From assembly GCA_001465935.1 (NCBI GenBank), contig LNKV01000001.1, forward strand, positions 992,001 to 1,056,000: a stretch of 64,000 nt of DNA, read 5' to 3'. Below are positions 55,562 through 64,000 of the stretch, in pieces; position 1 is the stretch's first letter, and every line of letters starts with the position of its first letter. A program made the translations under genes and the position numbers. A model generated the notes under the pieces. That model was given only the letters and a program-made list of their open reading frames with translations. It searched no databases and was not told the DNA's origin. The DNA comes from Clarireedia homoeocarpa. Its lineage: Eukaryota > Ascomycota > Leotiomycetes > Helotiales > Rutstroemiaceae.

Positions 55562-56365
55562 CATGAACCGCTAAACAGGCCGAGGAAGAATCGCGATCAC
55601 AGTTGGGCGCAGCGGTTGGCCTCATGAACATCCGGTTTTAACAAATACATTGGTGCTCTGTGTTGTGCCAGAGACGACGATCGAAGCGGAGAGTAACGTC
55701 ACTTCGCTGCTCACACTCGTGGACAACTACTATAGTTCTAACACAGTGATGCAGCAGTAGCAGATTGTTGTAGATATCAGACGGAGTCGATATTATGTAT
55801 GATGAATGCACCATGGCCATGTAGATAGAAAATGAATGGAATACAAAATTAATTACTCTTTGAGAATCCCGCCTTGAGCTCCGTACTTCGCATCCCGTAC
55901 ATCCGGGCTTTTTGACAAATTCCCTCCTACGAACTCTGCCACAGTCGAACTCTGGATGAGAGCTCCAATCTTCACGATTCACTGTTTCGAGAACGAAAAG
56001 GGAAGTTTCTGACGTGTCATTCGCTAGCCACACGCTGCCCCTTAGATTGTCTAGGAGGGTCTTAAGGGTTCTTCTCCACATTGGGGTAGCCTTTTTTGCC
56101 AATCCGAACTCGGCACGGGGTTCATGTTTCTAGATTGCTAGCTTCTCGAATCCCTGAAGATGATCGTTCGCCAAGGGTACAGCAGTAGACCAATTTATTT
56201 TATTTCCATTGATTGTCGGTCTGCTCTTTTTTCCTGCACTTTTGATCTTGAAGAAACAACGTCAAGAACGATTTGAATTCATTTGCTTCACTTCGATATC
56301 TCCAGTCGCACTCCCAAATTCTCAAAATTGAAGTTTGTTTTCAGGAGAAATACCTATAATTCAAG
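55562..56365. other. Intergenic between the MFS and SYM1 genes
   Basis: No supported gene. A minus-strand frame (first ATG at 56081, to 55638) has 147 codons but no domain or recognisable composition and opens on a TTG. Confidence 0.4.
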
Positions 56366-57078
56366 ATGTTGCGCTGGCAGGTGTTCCTTATCTTTCGTGC
56401 ATCTATGATGTCAAATTCCAGTCGCGGGACAAACGCTGATACAATGATATTTGCAGGTATCAAATGAAATTGGCTGCACGCCCAGTGCTCACTCAGAGTG
56501 TGACATCCGCAGTCCTATTCGCAACCGGAGATGTAATGGCACAACAGTTGGTGGAGAAGAAGGGTATCCAAGGTCATGAACTTGCACGTACTGGCCGCAT
56601 GGCCTTCTACGGTGGTTGTAAGTGCAGAGCTATCCACGCCCCATACAGATTCCAAAGCTAACGAGCTTTCCTAGGCATCTTCGGTCCTGTCGCTACCAAC
56701 TGGTTCAAATTCCTCCAAAACAAGGTCGTCTTGAAGAATAAGAACCTCGAAATTGCTGCCCGTGTCGCAGCAGATCAGTGCATCTTGGCTCCTCTCAACT
56801 TGGGCATGTTCCTCAGCGTCATGTCTGTGCTGGAAGGAGTTAGCCCCAAGGAGAAGATCGAGGCAAACTACAGCACTGCTATCCAAAAGAACTACATGAT
56901 TTGGCCCGCTGTTCAAGCCATCAACTTCAAGCTCATCCCCCTCGAGCACCGAGTCCTCGTCGTCAACATTGTCTCTCTAGGATGGAACTGTTACCTCAGT
57001 TACTTGAATGGACGCGGTACTGAGAACAAGGTAGAGAAGGTTGCTGGAAAGGTTGTGGAGAAGGTCAAGGAGCTTTAG
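56366..57078 (+). CDS. SYM1: SYM1/Mpv17/PMP22 family inner-membrane protein
   Basis: Integral mitochondrial inner-membrane protein linked to stress-dependent metabolism and membrane permeability. Exons: 56366-56376 (11 nt), 56457-56617 and 56675-57078, giving 191 residues. The N-terminus reads MLRWYQMKLAARPVLTQSVT, then FATGDVMAQQLVEKKG, RTGRMAFYGGCIFGP, WPAVQAINFKLIPLEHRVL and NIVSLGWNCYLSYLNGR, all matching the family. Exon 1 is read as ATG TTG CGC TG, followed by an intron beginning GCAGGT and ending TTTGCAG, because only this junction yields the MLRWYQ start seen in relatives. A shorter model starts at the ATG at 56464 within exon 2. Confidence 0.9.
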
Positions 57079-58009
57079 AAAATAAAATCTGCATAGCTAC
57101 ATGGTTTGGGCTTCCGGGTTGTGCTTTTTGATGGAGGAATGCTAGATTTCGCATGCGGATTTCTTCATAGACTTTACAGGTACAGCATCATAGCGGTGGC
57201 GTTCAGGTTTGGTTCAATGTATCTGGGGCTGGGGTTGAAGATAGATAGGGGATCCGAACCATATTCGAGATTTTCGGGAGATTATGAATACAATTTGTGG
57301 ACACTGGCAGCGAGGGGAACTCGGAAATTTCAAAAGGCTTATGGGTGACGTAGGTTGGCGTCCACAGTCAAACGTGCACACGTTTGAGAATTTGTGCGCT
57401 GTCCACACGTTTCTGCATGAATTCTCACGAATGGTCTCCATAGAACAAATACATCCTGTTACTTCCAAAGACACTCTCTCCTCCATCTACTTCTACCTAC
57501 CCTGCAGATACATACATACTCTTGCTCGGTACTTTTCAAGACCTCACGAACAATTAACCTTCGAGGTCTGTTTGGAGTTACAAGCACGTGATTGCGCCCG
57601 CTAGCGCCCCAGCACTCGAACCACAAGCGTCGCCATTGTTTGAATCGCAAAAACGGAAGTACAAAAGTAGGGAAATATCCAAAAAAATCGAAGCAGGCGC
57701 TGTTCATCCACGCACAACACAACACACAATACCATTCACCACGAACCTTGCAAGACTTTCGACCGATTGCCTGGAGCAAACAGTCGAGTTGAGCCGCAAA
57801 TACAGGGCTGCGATATATCCCGCACAAAAACTTTCATCGTCTTTAATCCACCCCGCCACAGAAGCCGAATTTCGATTTTTGACTAGCGGCGCATTTTAAT
57901 TCTGCAGAAGTGACAGAAACTCTACAGCAGAGTTCTCGATACTTATACCGCCTCATCTCCTCTCCCGGTCGTCTGATTTTAATCTTTACGATCAATAGAA
58001 CCAGCAATC
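57079..58009. other. Intergenic: 3' flank of SYM1 and promoter/leader of eIF4E
   Basis: No gene. ORFs on both strands (for example 57459-57827 minus, 57588-57899 plus) overlap and lack family features. Confidence 0.45.
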
Positions 58010-58923
58010 ATGGCAGCTGTCGCAGCCCAAACACCAGTCAATGGTGATGGATCATCCCAGGTCGACCTGTCTACAATCCCAATTTCACCTGAAGGAAGCA
58101 GCAACGCAAATGAAAACACCAAACCGGGCGCCGATGGAGAACAAATCACTGTCTTCCACGACAAGGACAACTTCAATGTCAAGCACCCGTTGATGCACAA
58201 GTGGACTTTGTGGTTCACCAAGCCACCGTCTGGAAAGGTAATTCGGCCTATTTACCAAGTCTGTTGGGAGTCGATACTGATTTGATTATTTAGGGAGATA
58301 ACTGGAACGATCTTTTGAAGGAAGTCATCACTTTCAACTCTGTCGAGGAATTCTGGGGTGTCTATGTAAGCTTCTACGTTCAACACTGCTTCGCTGTTGT
58401 GTTGGTCTAACAAGGTTCGCAGAACAACATTGCACCAACTTCCGAGCTCGCTCTCAAATCCGATTACCATTTATTCAAGGAAGGTGTTCGACCGGAATGG
58501 GAAGATGTACAAAACAAACATGGTGGCAAGTGGTCGTATCAATTCAAGGAAAAGCGAAATGTCCCAATCGACGACCTTTGGCTCCACGTCATGTTGGCTG
58601 CCATTGGTGAGACTCTCGAGGAAGAAGAAGATGGGGAAGTGATGGGTGTTGTCGTCAACGTCAGAAAGGGCTTCTACAGAATCGGTGTTTGGACCCGCAC
58701 AATCGGCAAGAGCATTCCAGGTGGTGGTGATGAAGATGTCGCAGGAGGCAAAGGTCGCTCCACCGAGAAGGGCAAGGAAATCTTGATGAACATTGGAAGA
58801 AAGTTCAAGGAAGTCTTGGAGGGTGTCTTGAAGCAACCACTAAATGATTCCGTCGAGTTTTCTGGTCACACCGACAGCGCACACAGTGGAAGTACTCGTG
58901 CAAAGGCCAAGTATACGGTCTAG
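58010..58923 (+). CDS. Translation initiation factor eIF4E (mRNA cap-binding)
   Basis: Binds the m7G cap and recruits eIF4G. Exons: 58010-58237, 58294-58365 and 58423-58923, giving 266 residues. An acidic/Asn-rich N-terminal 55 residues precede the core HPLMHKWTLWFTKPPSG. The cap-stacking and eIF4G-contact blocks follow: SVEEFWGVYNNI, YHLFKEGVRPEWED, GGKWSYQF and DDLWLHVMLAAIGE. The Trp residues in HKWTLWF, RPEWED and GKWSYQF are those typical of cap recognition. VNVRKGFYRIGVWTR closes the fold. The C-terminal 60 residues contain a Gly/Asp insert (IPGGGDEDVAGGKG) and a Ser-rich tail. Introns of 56 and 57 nt are GT-AG. Confidence 0.95.
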
Positions 58924-59020
58924 ACGCCTGGACAATGTACATGAGACAAGACGAAATACGACATAACCCCTCCTTTTCGCATGGCATATTTATATGGACC
59001 CCCTCCTGCGGCATGGCGAT

Positions 59021-59023
<3 letters not shown>

Positions 59024-59061
<38 letters not shown>
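59024..59061. repeat. Poly-G tract of 38 bases
   Basis: An uninterrupted G38 about 100 bp downstream of the eIF4E stop codon. Long G runs are rare in fungal genomes and hard to sequence, so the length may be approximate. Confidence 0.9.
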
Positions 59062-59062
<1 letters not shown>

Positions 59063-59370
59063 GCTTCCATGAAGCTACAAAATGGATTTGAACGAGAGAT
59101 TATGGGTAGATGGCAAAAGGAAAGATATTGCATGCATTATGATGGTAGTAGGCTTCCTAAAACTACTAGGTATTGGGGGAGTATTTATGCCATATCACTT
59201 TTTTTCGCGTTCTGTATTTTGCTCTTGGTGTGGTGGGCTTTTATGCATAGCGTTATTCCCCCATCGTTGAGCAATATAGGCTCGGTTTATCGAAAGCGTG
59301 TTCATAGAGTGCAGGGGAAAGGTATAAGTGAACGAAGCATCGTAAAAGTATCACCAGTCGCTTTACTAAG

Positions 59371-59422
59371 TCTCTGACCGACTTCAGATTTTTGATCGGC
59401 TCAGTGAAATTTGGACATTAAT
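59371..59422. repeat. Dispersed repeat copy B
   Basis: Matches copy A at 31862-31912, including CTTCRGATTTYTGAT and AGTGAAATTWGGACATT, at about 80% by eye. Both copies lie downstream of a conserved gene in the same orientation. Confidence 0.55.
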
Positions 59423-59466
59423 AATTTATGTATACACTTGCTACCTCTATATCATAGTCTGCAGTG

Positions 59467-59517
59467 GCGAATAGCACTCCTCTCCCCGCGAATAGCACTC
59501 CTCTCCCCGCGAATAGC
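59467..59517. repeat. 21-bp tandem repeat, about 2.4 copies
   Basis: GCGAATAGCACTCCTCTCCC followed by C is repeated twice in full, then GCGAATAGC. Confidence 0.9.
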
Positions 59518-59810
59518 TTCGGATGCAATAATTCAGTGCGTAGAAATGTCTTTTCGATGACTATACTCTCTCCTTATGTCTTTCTACCTGAAATACCAAA
59601 ATACTAGCCAAATGCTCTACATATTCTATACTATGATACACTCTTACTAGCATCCAGACGCCTCGCATCATCTCTAAATGACTTTTTCCTCTTCCTCCGT
59701 TCCTCTTTGTCCACCTAGCTACTCCTGACCTCTTTGTGCATTTTATTTGGACCCTGAAGCTCGAAGTAAAAAGGAAATAACTCCTGTCTAGCACCTCTAT
59801 CTTGTAACCA

Positions 59811-61904
59811 CTACATCTCATCACCACTTGCCTCATCGGCGAAAACCTTCTTGACCAGTTCCTTCTTGTTAACTACCGTCACGAGACAACATATTAGCAT
59901 TTCTCTTTTTTTTCCAACCCGTGTATCTTGTCTCAACCACCAGTACCTCGAGTGAAAACATCACAACAAACAGGAGCGTGCCAAAAAAAAAAGAAAAAAA
60001 AACGGGGTAGAACTCACTCTTCCCCATAGCATTCCTCGGAATCTCCTGCACAACCTTCATCACCTGCGGAATCTTATAATTCGCCAACCGTTCCTTCAAC
60101 GCCCGCCTCAGATCGAGCGGCCCAAATTTCTTACCCTGCAATACCTCCTCATTCAACATCACCACAGCCCCAACTTTCTGGCCCCATTTCCCGCTAGGGA
60201 CAGCGACGACAGCGCACTCGAGGATCTGGGGAAGTGACAGCATCTCCCGCTCGACTTCGAGAGCTGATACTTTTTCCCCGCCCGATTTGATGATGTCGGC
60301 GGATTTGCGGCCACGGATGAAATACATCGGGCCATGAGTCCAGGATTGCGGGAAGTGTGTCTCGCCATTTTGCTGAGCGGTAGAGGAGGAGTTATGGTCG
60401 AGATCGACATGTCGACGAACAGCTACATCCCCCGTTTTAAACCAGCGACCTTGTCCATCTTCGTCCTCGACAAATTCCTTCTCTGTCGCTTCCGGATTGC
60501 GGAAATACTCCTTGAAGATCGTGGGTCCGCGAAGTTGGATCTCACCGTCGCGTTCTTTGCCCTCGGGGGTGAGCTCCCCGCCGGGTGGAATCACTTCGCC
60601 GGTTTCGGTGTCAACGAGACGTGCTTGCACGCTGGGGAGCGGCCAGCCGACACTGCCATCGATGCGAGTGGAGAAGGGGAGGCCGCAGGATAAGGCCATG
60701 CCTACTTCGGTCATGCCATAGCGTTCCAGGAGGATATTGCCAGAGCTAAGGTCGGCCCAGGCCTTTTTGGTGGGGGTGGGGAGGGCGGCGCTGCCGGAGA
60801 TGGCGAGCCGGAGGTGCTGTGGGGCAATGGCTTTTTTGGTGGCGGTTTGTAGGTCGGGAGAGAGGTCTTTGTGGGTGGAGAGGAGACGGTTGTAGACCGT
60901 GGGGACAACGGTGAAGAAAGTGATGGGTTCGGGGGTCTTGGGGTTGGGGAGGAAAGGGGCGGCGAATCGTTGCCAGACAGCTGTGGGGTTGAATGGGAAG
61001 AGGAACTCGACGGTGGAGCCGGTAAATAGAGGGGCGAGGATGGCGTTTACGGTGCCATGGATGTGGTGGAGAGGGAGCACATGGAGGAGGTGATCCTTAG
61101 GTGAATAGTTCCATGCAGTGACGAGGGAATTAGCTTGTGCTGTCAACACAGATTGTGGGAGTAGAACACCTTTCTGGGATGATTTAGTTGGAGAGTTCGA
61201 GTGATAACGCCGCAGAACTTACTGGTCGATTGGTTGTTCCAGATGTGTATAACATCATTCCTCCTTTGCCTTCAGTTGGTCCTTCTAATGTAACTTTATC
61301 ATATTCCAAATTCTCCAACTTTTTCTCCAACGAAACATGCTTTGGGCTTCCCTGCAACCCAGTCTTGAACACCTCTTGCGCCTTATCCGCAAATTTAGCC
61401 GAGGACAACAGCATCGAAGCCTGGCTCTGATCCATAATGTATTGCAATTCATGAGCAGGGAAAGCCGGCGACAGCGGCAGGGCTATAGAATGCGTACCGA
61501 AGATGGAAAGTAGAGTTACTGTATATTCTTTCAATTGCGAATTCTATAAATACAAACGGTTCATGGCAACACGCACCCACGTAGTCATAGCTATTTTCTA
61601 CAAGAAAGGCAATTCTCTGTCCATCTAGCCCTTCCCCTCCAGCTTCCTTGACAAGCTTGTCTTTTCGTTCCGCTACATCGTGGAGTAGTTGGCCGTAGGT
61701 GAATCTTCTGCCCGATGCGGAGTGTATGACCGAAGTGGACTTTGGGTCATGGTTCGAGATGGCTTCGAAGAGGGGTAGTTTGGGAAGCGTCGAGGCCATT
61801 CTGGCGGAAGAGAAAATAGAGGATATTGCTAGATGGGACCGAGTGGGCGACAATGAGGGTGGTCGCAGTATGTACAACGCAGCTCTGCTCCTTGCACAAA
61901 ACAT
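59811..61904 (-). CDS. ACSF3-like acyl-CoA (malonyl-CoA) synthetase
   Basis: ATP-dependent acyl-CoA ligase of the ANL superfamily. Exons: 61904-61577, 61518-61223, 61173-60018 and 59872-59811, giving 613 residues. The AMP-binding P-loop is MLYTSGTTNRPKGV, spanning intron 2. Others are HVLPLHHIHGTVNAI, LERYGMTEVGMALS, WFKTGDVAV and GRKSADIIKSGGEKVSALEV, and the catalytic lysine segment is NAMGKINKKELV, restored across the last intron. This set fits ACSF3/malonyl-CoA synthetases, which supply malonyl-CoA for mitochondrial fatty-acid synthesis. The N-terminus MFCARSRAALYILRPPSLSP is Arg/Ser-rich like a mitochondrial presequence, so I start at 61904. In-frame ATGs at 62078 and 61799 are alternatives. 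A short hydrophilic insert (about DHNSSSTAQQNGE) is present. Confidence 0.88.
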
Positions 61905-62385
61905 TGAGACTGCGGATAGATGGAGGTGTGTGGGACATGGGTGTAGCATCCGACAACAGACAATAGGCCGAATTGGTGAGGCCGGGTGGATTTGGTAGTA
62001 GTGGGGGAGGTCCGAAAGATGAAGCTCTTCATTGGAAAATTGGATAGGACGTGTGTGTGTGAGCATCAATGACTTCATTTGCCAATTCCCTTTCCTATCT
62101 TTTTATCTCCCACCCATTTCCGAGTTGTGCTCCATGATGGCTTGCATTAGATCTAGCTAAGCTTTGTCATGGAGATTATGCCTTTGAGTGAAAGGAGGGG
62201 AGCTCAGAGGCCCGCCAAAAACGTCACAAACAGTCGGAGGTTCTGATAATTTACCTCCGATCACAGCAGAAACCTCAATAATCAATACAGTAGTTCATGA
62301 AGCACAAGATCCCGAATATCGACAAGCTATTTACATTCTTTTGTTCCAGTTTCTTTTCCGACAATCAAAACTTGGCTCCAAATTC
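61905..62385. promoter_or_regulatory. Divergent promoter between the ACSF3-like gene and BolA
   Basis: A spacer of about 480 bp (307 bp if the longest ACSF3-like start is used) between two outward-facing genes, both with likely mitochondrial products. No distinct element is identified. Confidence 0.45.
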
Positions 62386-62842
62386 ATGCTCCCCATAGCC
62401 CGACTCGCTCTTACGCGACGATATCTATCCACCATGACTTCGAACACGCCCATGGAAGACATCATCCGCAGCAGAGTACATACATGATCAATGGTCCCTC
62501 CCACCTCAGCACCAGCTAACAGTTCCCTCAAAGCTTAAGGAAGCCTTTTCCCCGACCCGTCTTGAGATCCATAATGACTCCGCACGACACTCGCATCATG
62601 CGCCTATGGCCGGTTCAACGTCGAAAGAAACACATTTCCGCGTGGAAATCACCTCGGAGGCTTTCGCAAAGAAGATGCAGCCGGCGAGGCATCGGATGGT
62701 GTATGCGCTGTTGAAGGAGGAGATGGCGCAGGAGGGTGGTATACATGCGCTGCAGTTGAAGACGAGGACGCCGGAAGAGGAGCAAAGGCAGAAGGAGAAT
62801 GAGGATGGAGAGGTGGTTGCGCAAGCGACTGGGCCGGCTTAG
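62386..62842 (+). CDS. BOL1: BolA-like protein, probably mitochondrial
   Basis: Partner of monothiol glutaredoxins in iron-sulfur cluster delivery. Exons 62386-62475 and 62516-62842 give 138 residues. The N-terminus MLPIARLALTRRYLSTM is a short Arg-rich presequence. The BolA domain contains KLKEAFSPTRLEIHNDSARH, HHAPM, ETHFRVEITSEAFAKKM and the signature RHRMVYALLKEEM with GIHALQLKTRTPEE. The 40-nt intron (GTACAT...CCAG) keeps frame only if it ends at 62515; using the AG seven bases later would shift the frame. Very short introns are uncommon here, so this junction is the weakest point of the model. Confidence 0.88.
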
Positions 62843-63255
62843 GTTGGTGGGGTTTATGAATGAACTGAATGGACGAGGACAACGAAGGACAAGATCAAAC
62901 CAAGGGTCTAGGAGACGGCCGACTCTGGCCTGTATCACGACGACTCTTACTGGCGTACGCAAACACTCGCAGGCTGTGGAATAAGGTCAGTAGCCTATAG
63001 GCTGTGTCGAGCGATGGTGGCATAGTCTCATCATCTGGACTGCATATACAGAGAGAGTTATTCGAACGAATGCGACAGTACATTTACTTGTGAATATTGG
63101 AATTGAATGTCATTACGGATGTTCTAAAAAGTGCATAAGCTCCTCAGACTACTCTCTGATAGAAGCACTTAATCTTTTTATTATTGTAATAGTCTATAAA
63201 CTCGAAAAGCATACCCGATATATCGAAATCTCTTCTAAAACCGTCTATTTTCTGG
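62843..63255. other. Intergenic between convergent BolA and FSH1-like genes
   Basis: 3' flanks. No gene is visible; the antisense frames opposite BolA are shadows. Confidence 0.45.
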
Positions 63256-64000
63256 TTAAAACGGCAGCTCTCCAGCCAAAAGGTCTAACTCCATCGCGAG
63301 ATTCAATATTGGTTTCACCACGGCTTCAACATCCTGAGCTTTTATCGGTATCCTGTGGTTTCCGTCCCATTCAACTAATCGGGCACTCCCCTTTTCGCAC
63401 CAAATGTTCAGTAAATCCCTATGTAACTCCAACCCCGGATCTTTTAGCCCATGAACGTGTATCGTCGGTAGCGTCAACACATCATTCTCATCTATCCCTC
63501 CCCAACGGTCCTGGTCCCTCTCCAGCGAAACCAACGGTGCTCTCCCCGCCATCAGGACCGCGAACTTCCAGTCCTGTCCTTCTATATCCCTTCCGCCTTC
63601 TTCGCGAATCTGTTTTCTCAATAGCAGACTCCCAGCGATCTTCGCCCCTTGACTAAACCCTAATAATCCCACCCACGCGCCCGTCGCCCCTTTCGCGTCA
63701 TCTTCCTTCATCGCCTTCTCGATACTGTCCTCAATTGCAGCGACTTCCTGAGCCACAGGTATCACAGGGTGTTCGGGCAACCAGCCAAGCCATCGCTTGA
63801 AGGGTCCGTAATCTTGATACACACTGAGGACGTCTGGCCCAGCGCCCGAAGGAAACGGCGCTTCAGGAAACACGAGCCGGAAATAAGGCTTGAGATGAAC
63901 GGCCAAGACACGACACTGTGCGGTGAAGATCGCCGCGTTGGTCCCGCCTCCGTGAAGACAGAGAAGGCGGGGTAGTTCCAAGGTGGGGTCGTGGGGGGCC
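63256..64000 (-). CDS. FSH1-family serine hydrolase (5' end outside window)
   Basis: An alpha/beta hydrolase of the FSH1/OVCA2 family (DUF341). The frame is open to the window edge: upstream of the first TTG it continues APHDPT, so the N-terminus is missing by a few residues. About 247 residues are present. Seen motifs: LLCLHGGGTNAAIFTAQCR at the start, FRLVFPEAPFPSGAGPDV, the nucleophile GLLGFSQGAKIAG (GxSxG), the acid segment IHVHGLKDPGLEL and the terminal His in WDGNHRIP. Full catalytic triad is present. Substrates of the family are mostly unknown; some members act in polyketide pathways, but no such cluster is visible here. Confidence 0.9.
   Translation of the reverse strand, partial: APHDPTLELPRLLCLHGGGTNAAIFTAQCRVLAVHLKPYFRLVFPEAPFPSGAGPDVLSVYQDYGPFKRWLGWLPEHPVIPVAQEVAAIEDSIEKAMKEDDAKGATGAWVGLLGFSQGAKIAGSLLLRKQIREEGGRDIEGQDWKFAVLMAGRAPLVSLERDQDRWGGIDENDVLTLPTIHVHGLKDPGLELHRDLLNIWCEKGSARLVEWDGNHRIPIKAQDVEAVVKPILNLAMELDLLAGELPF

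Larger units (their letters stand above)
59062..59810. other. Intergenic between convergent eIF4E and ACSF3-like genes
   Basis: No gene. It contains dispersed repeat copy B (59371-59422) and a 21-bp tandem repeat (59467-59517). An ORF at 58994-59377 reads through the poly-G tract and is not credible. Confidence 0.5.

Noticed and set aside
55638..56081. 147-codon minus-strand ORF after the MFS gene
   Set aside because: Opens on TTG, no recognisable family and low protein-like character; kept only as a note.
57459..57899. ORFs on both strands upstream of eIF4E
   Set aside because: Mutually antisense in a promoter/leader region, no motif.
58994..59377. Plus-strand ORF with a poly-glycine run
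   Set aside because: The glycines come from the G38 tract; no start context or homology features.
63090..63656. 188-codon plus-strand ORF
   Set aside because: Antisense to the FSH1-like gene, which has a full set of catalytic motifs.
1..64000. CRISPR array, operons or a secondary-metabolite cluster
   Set aside because: The sequence is fungal nuclear DNA; tandem arrays have no spacer structure, and there is no backbone synthase gene.

Overview
This window comes from the nuclear genome of a filamentous ascomycete (Pezizomycotina). Almost every gene can be modelled with short introns (mostly 49-90 nt) carrying CTAAC/CTGAC-like branch sites. The gene set is fungal: a Zn2Cys6 regulator, fungal F-box families, DUF1769, DUF1748, an FSH1-type hydrolase and a SYM1-type protein. 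Gene density (about one per 2.5 kb) and style fit a leotiomycete such as a Botrytis/Sclerotinia relative, but that placement is inference. Exon coordinates are my own splice models. Unless stated otherwise, each model gives a coding length divisible by three and an uninterrupted frame.

Region 1-9.3 kb: the 3' end of an unrecognised gene, a peroxisomal-type acyl-CoA dehydrogenase ending in SKL, two small Cys-containing hypothetical proteins, nicotinate phosphoribosyltransferase (NAD salvage), an intron-containing tRNA-Val(TAC), and an FBXO31-like F-box protein. Region 9.3-12.2 kb has no gene and holds two arrays of 8-bp units. Region 12.2-20.1 kb: transcription elongation factor SPT5, a WDR68/DCAF7-type WD40 protein and, divergently, phosphopantetheine adenylyltransferase (CoA synthesis). 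Region 20.1-29.8 kb: an F-box-like protein, a coiled-coil protein resembling Atg28, a four-exon 74-residue DUF1748 gene, and a long leader region. Region 29.8-42.2 kb: pyruvate kinase, an alpha/beta hydrolase, a Zn2Cys6 factor, translin-associated factor X with an 18-nt micro-exon, GPI mannosyltransferase I, and a third F-box protein. Region 42.2-64 kb: a cluster of simple repeats, a DUF1769 protein, a kelch/BTB protein of Ral2/Mds3 type, a 1-Cys peroxiredoxin, a pogo-like MITE, a DHA1-type MFS transporter, a SYM1/Mpv17 protein whose first intron appears to be GC-AG, eIF4E, an ACSF3-like acyl-CoA synthetase, mitochondrial BolA, and the 3' part of an FSH1-family serine hydrolase.

Most genes are housekeeping: central carbon, NAD/CoA and GPI metabolism, transcription, translation and mitochondria. 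They do not form a biosynthetic cluster. Three pairs are divergent over short spacers (WD40/PPAT, TRAX/GPI14, ACSF3/BolA). I found no wholly new multi-gene system. The most notable items are the cryptic DUF1748 gene, the GC-AG intron, the micro-exon, the MITE, a short sequence shared by two distant intergenic regions, and several 8-bp-unit tandem arrays.
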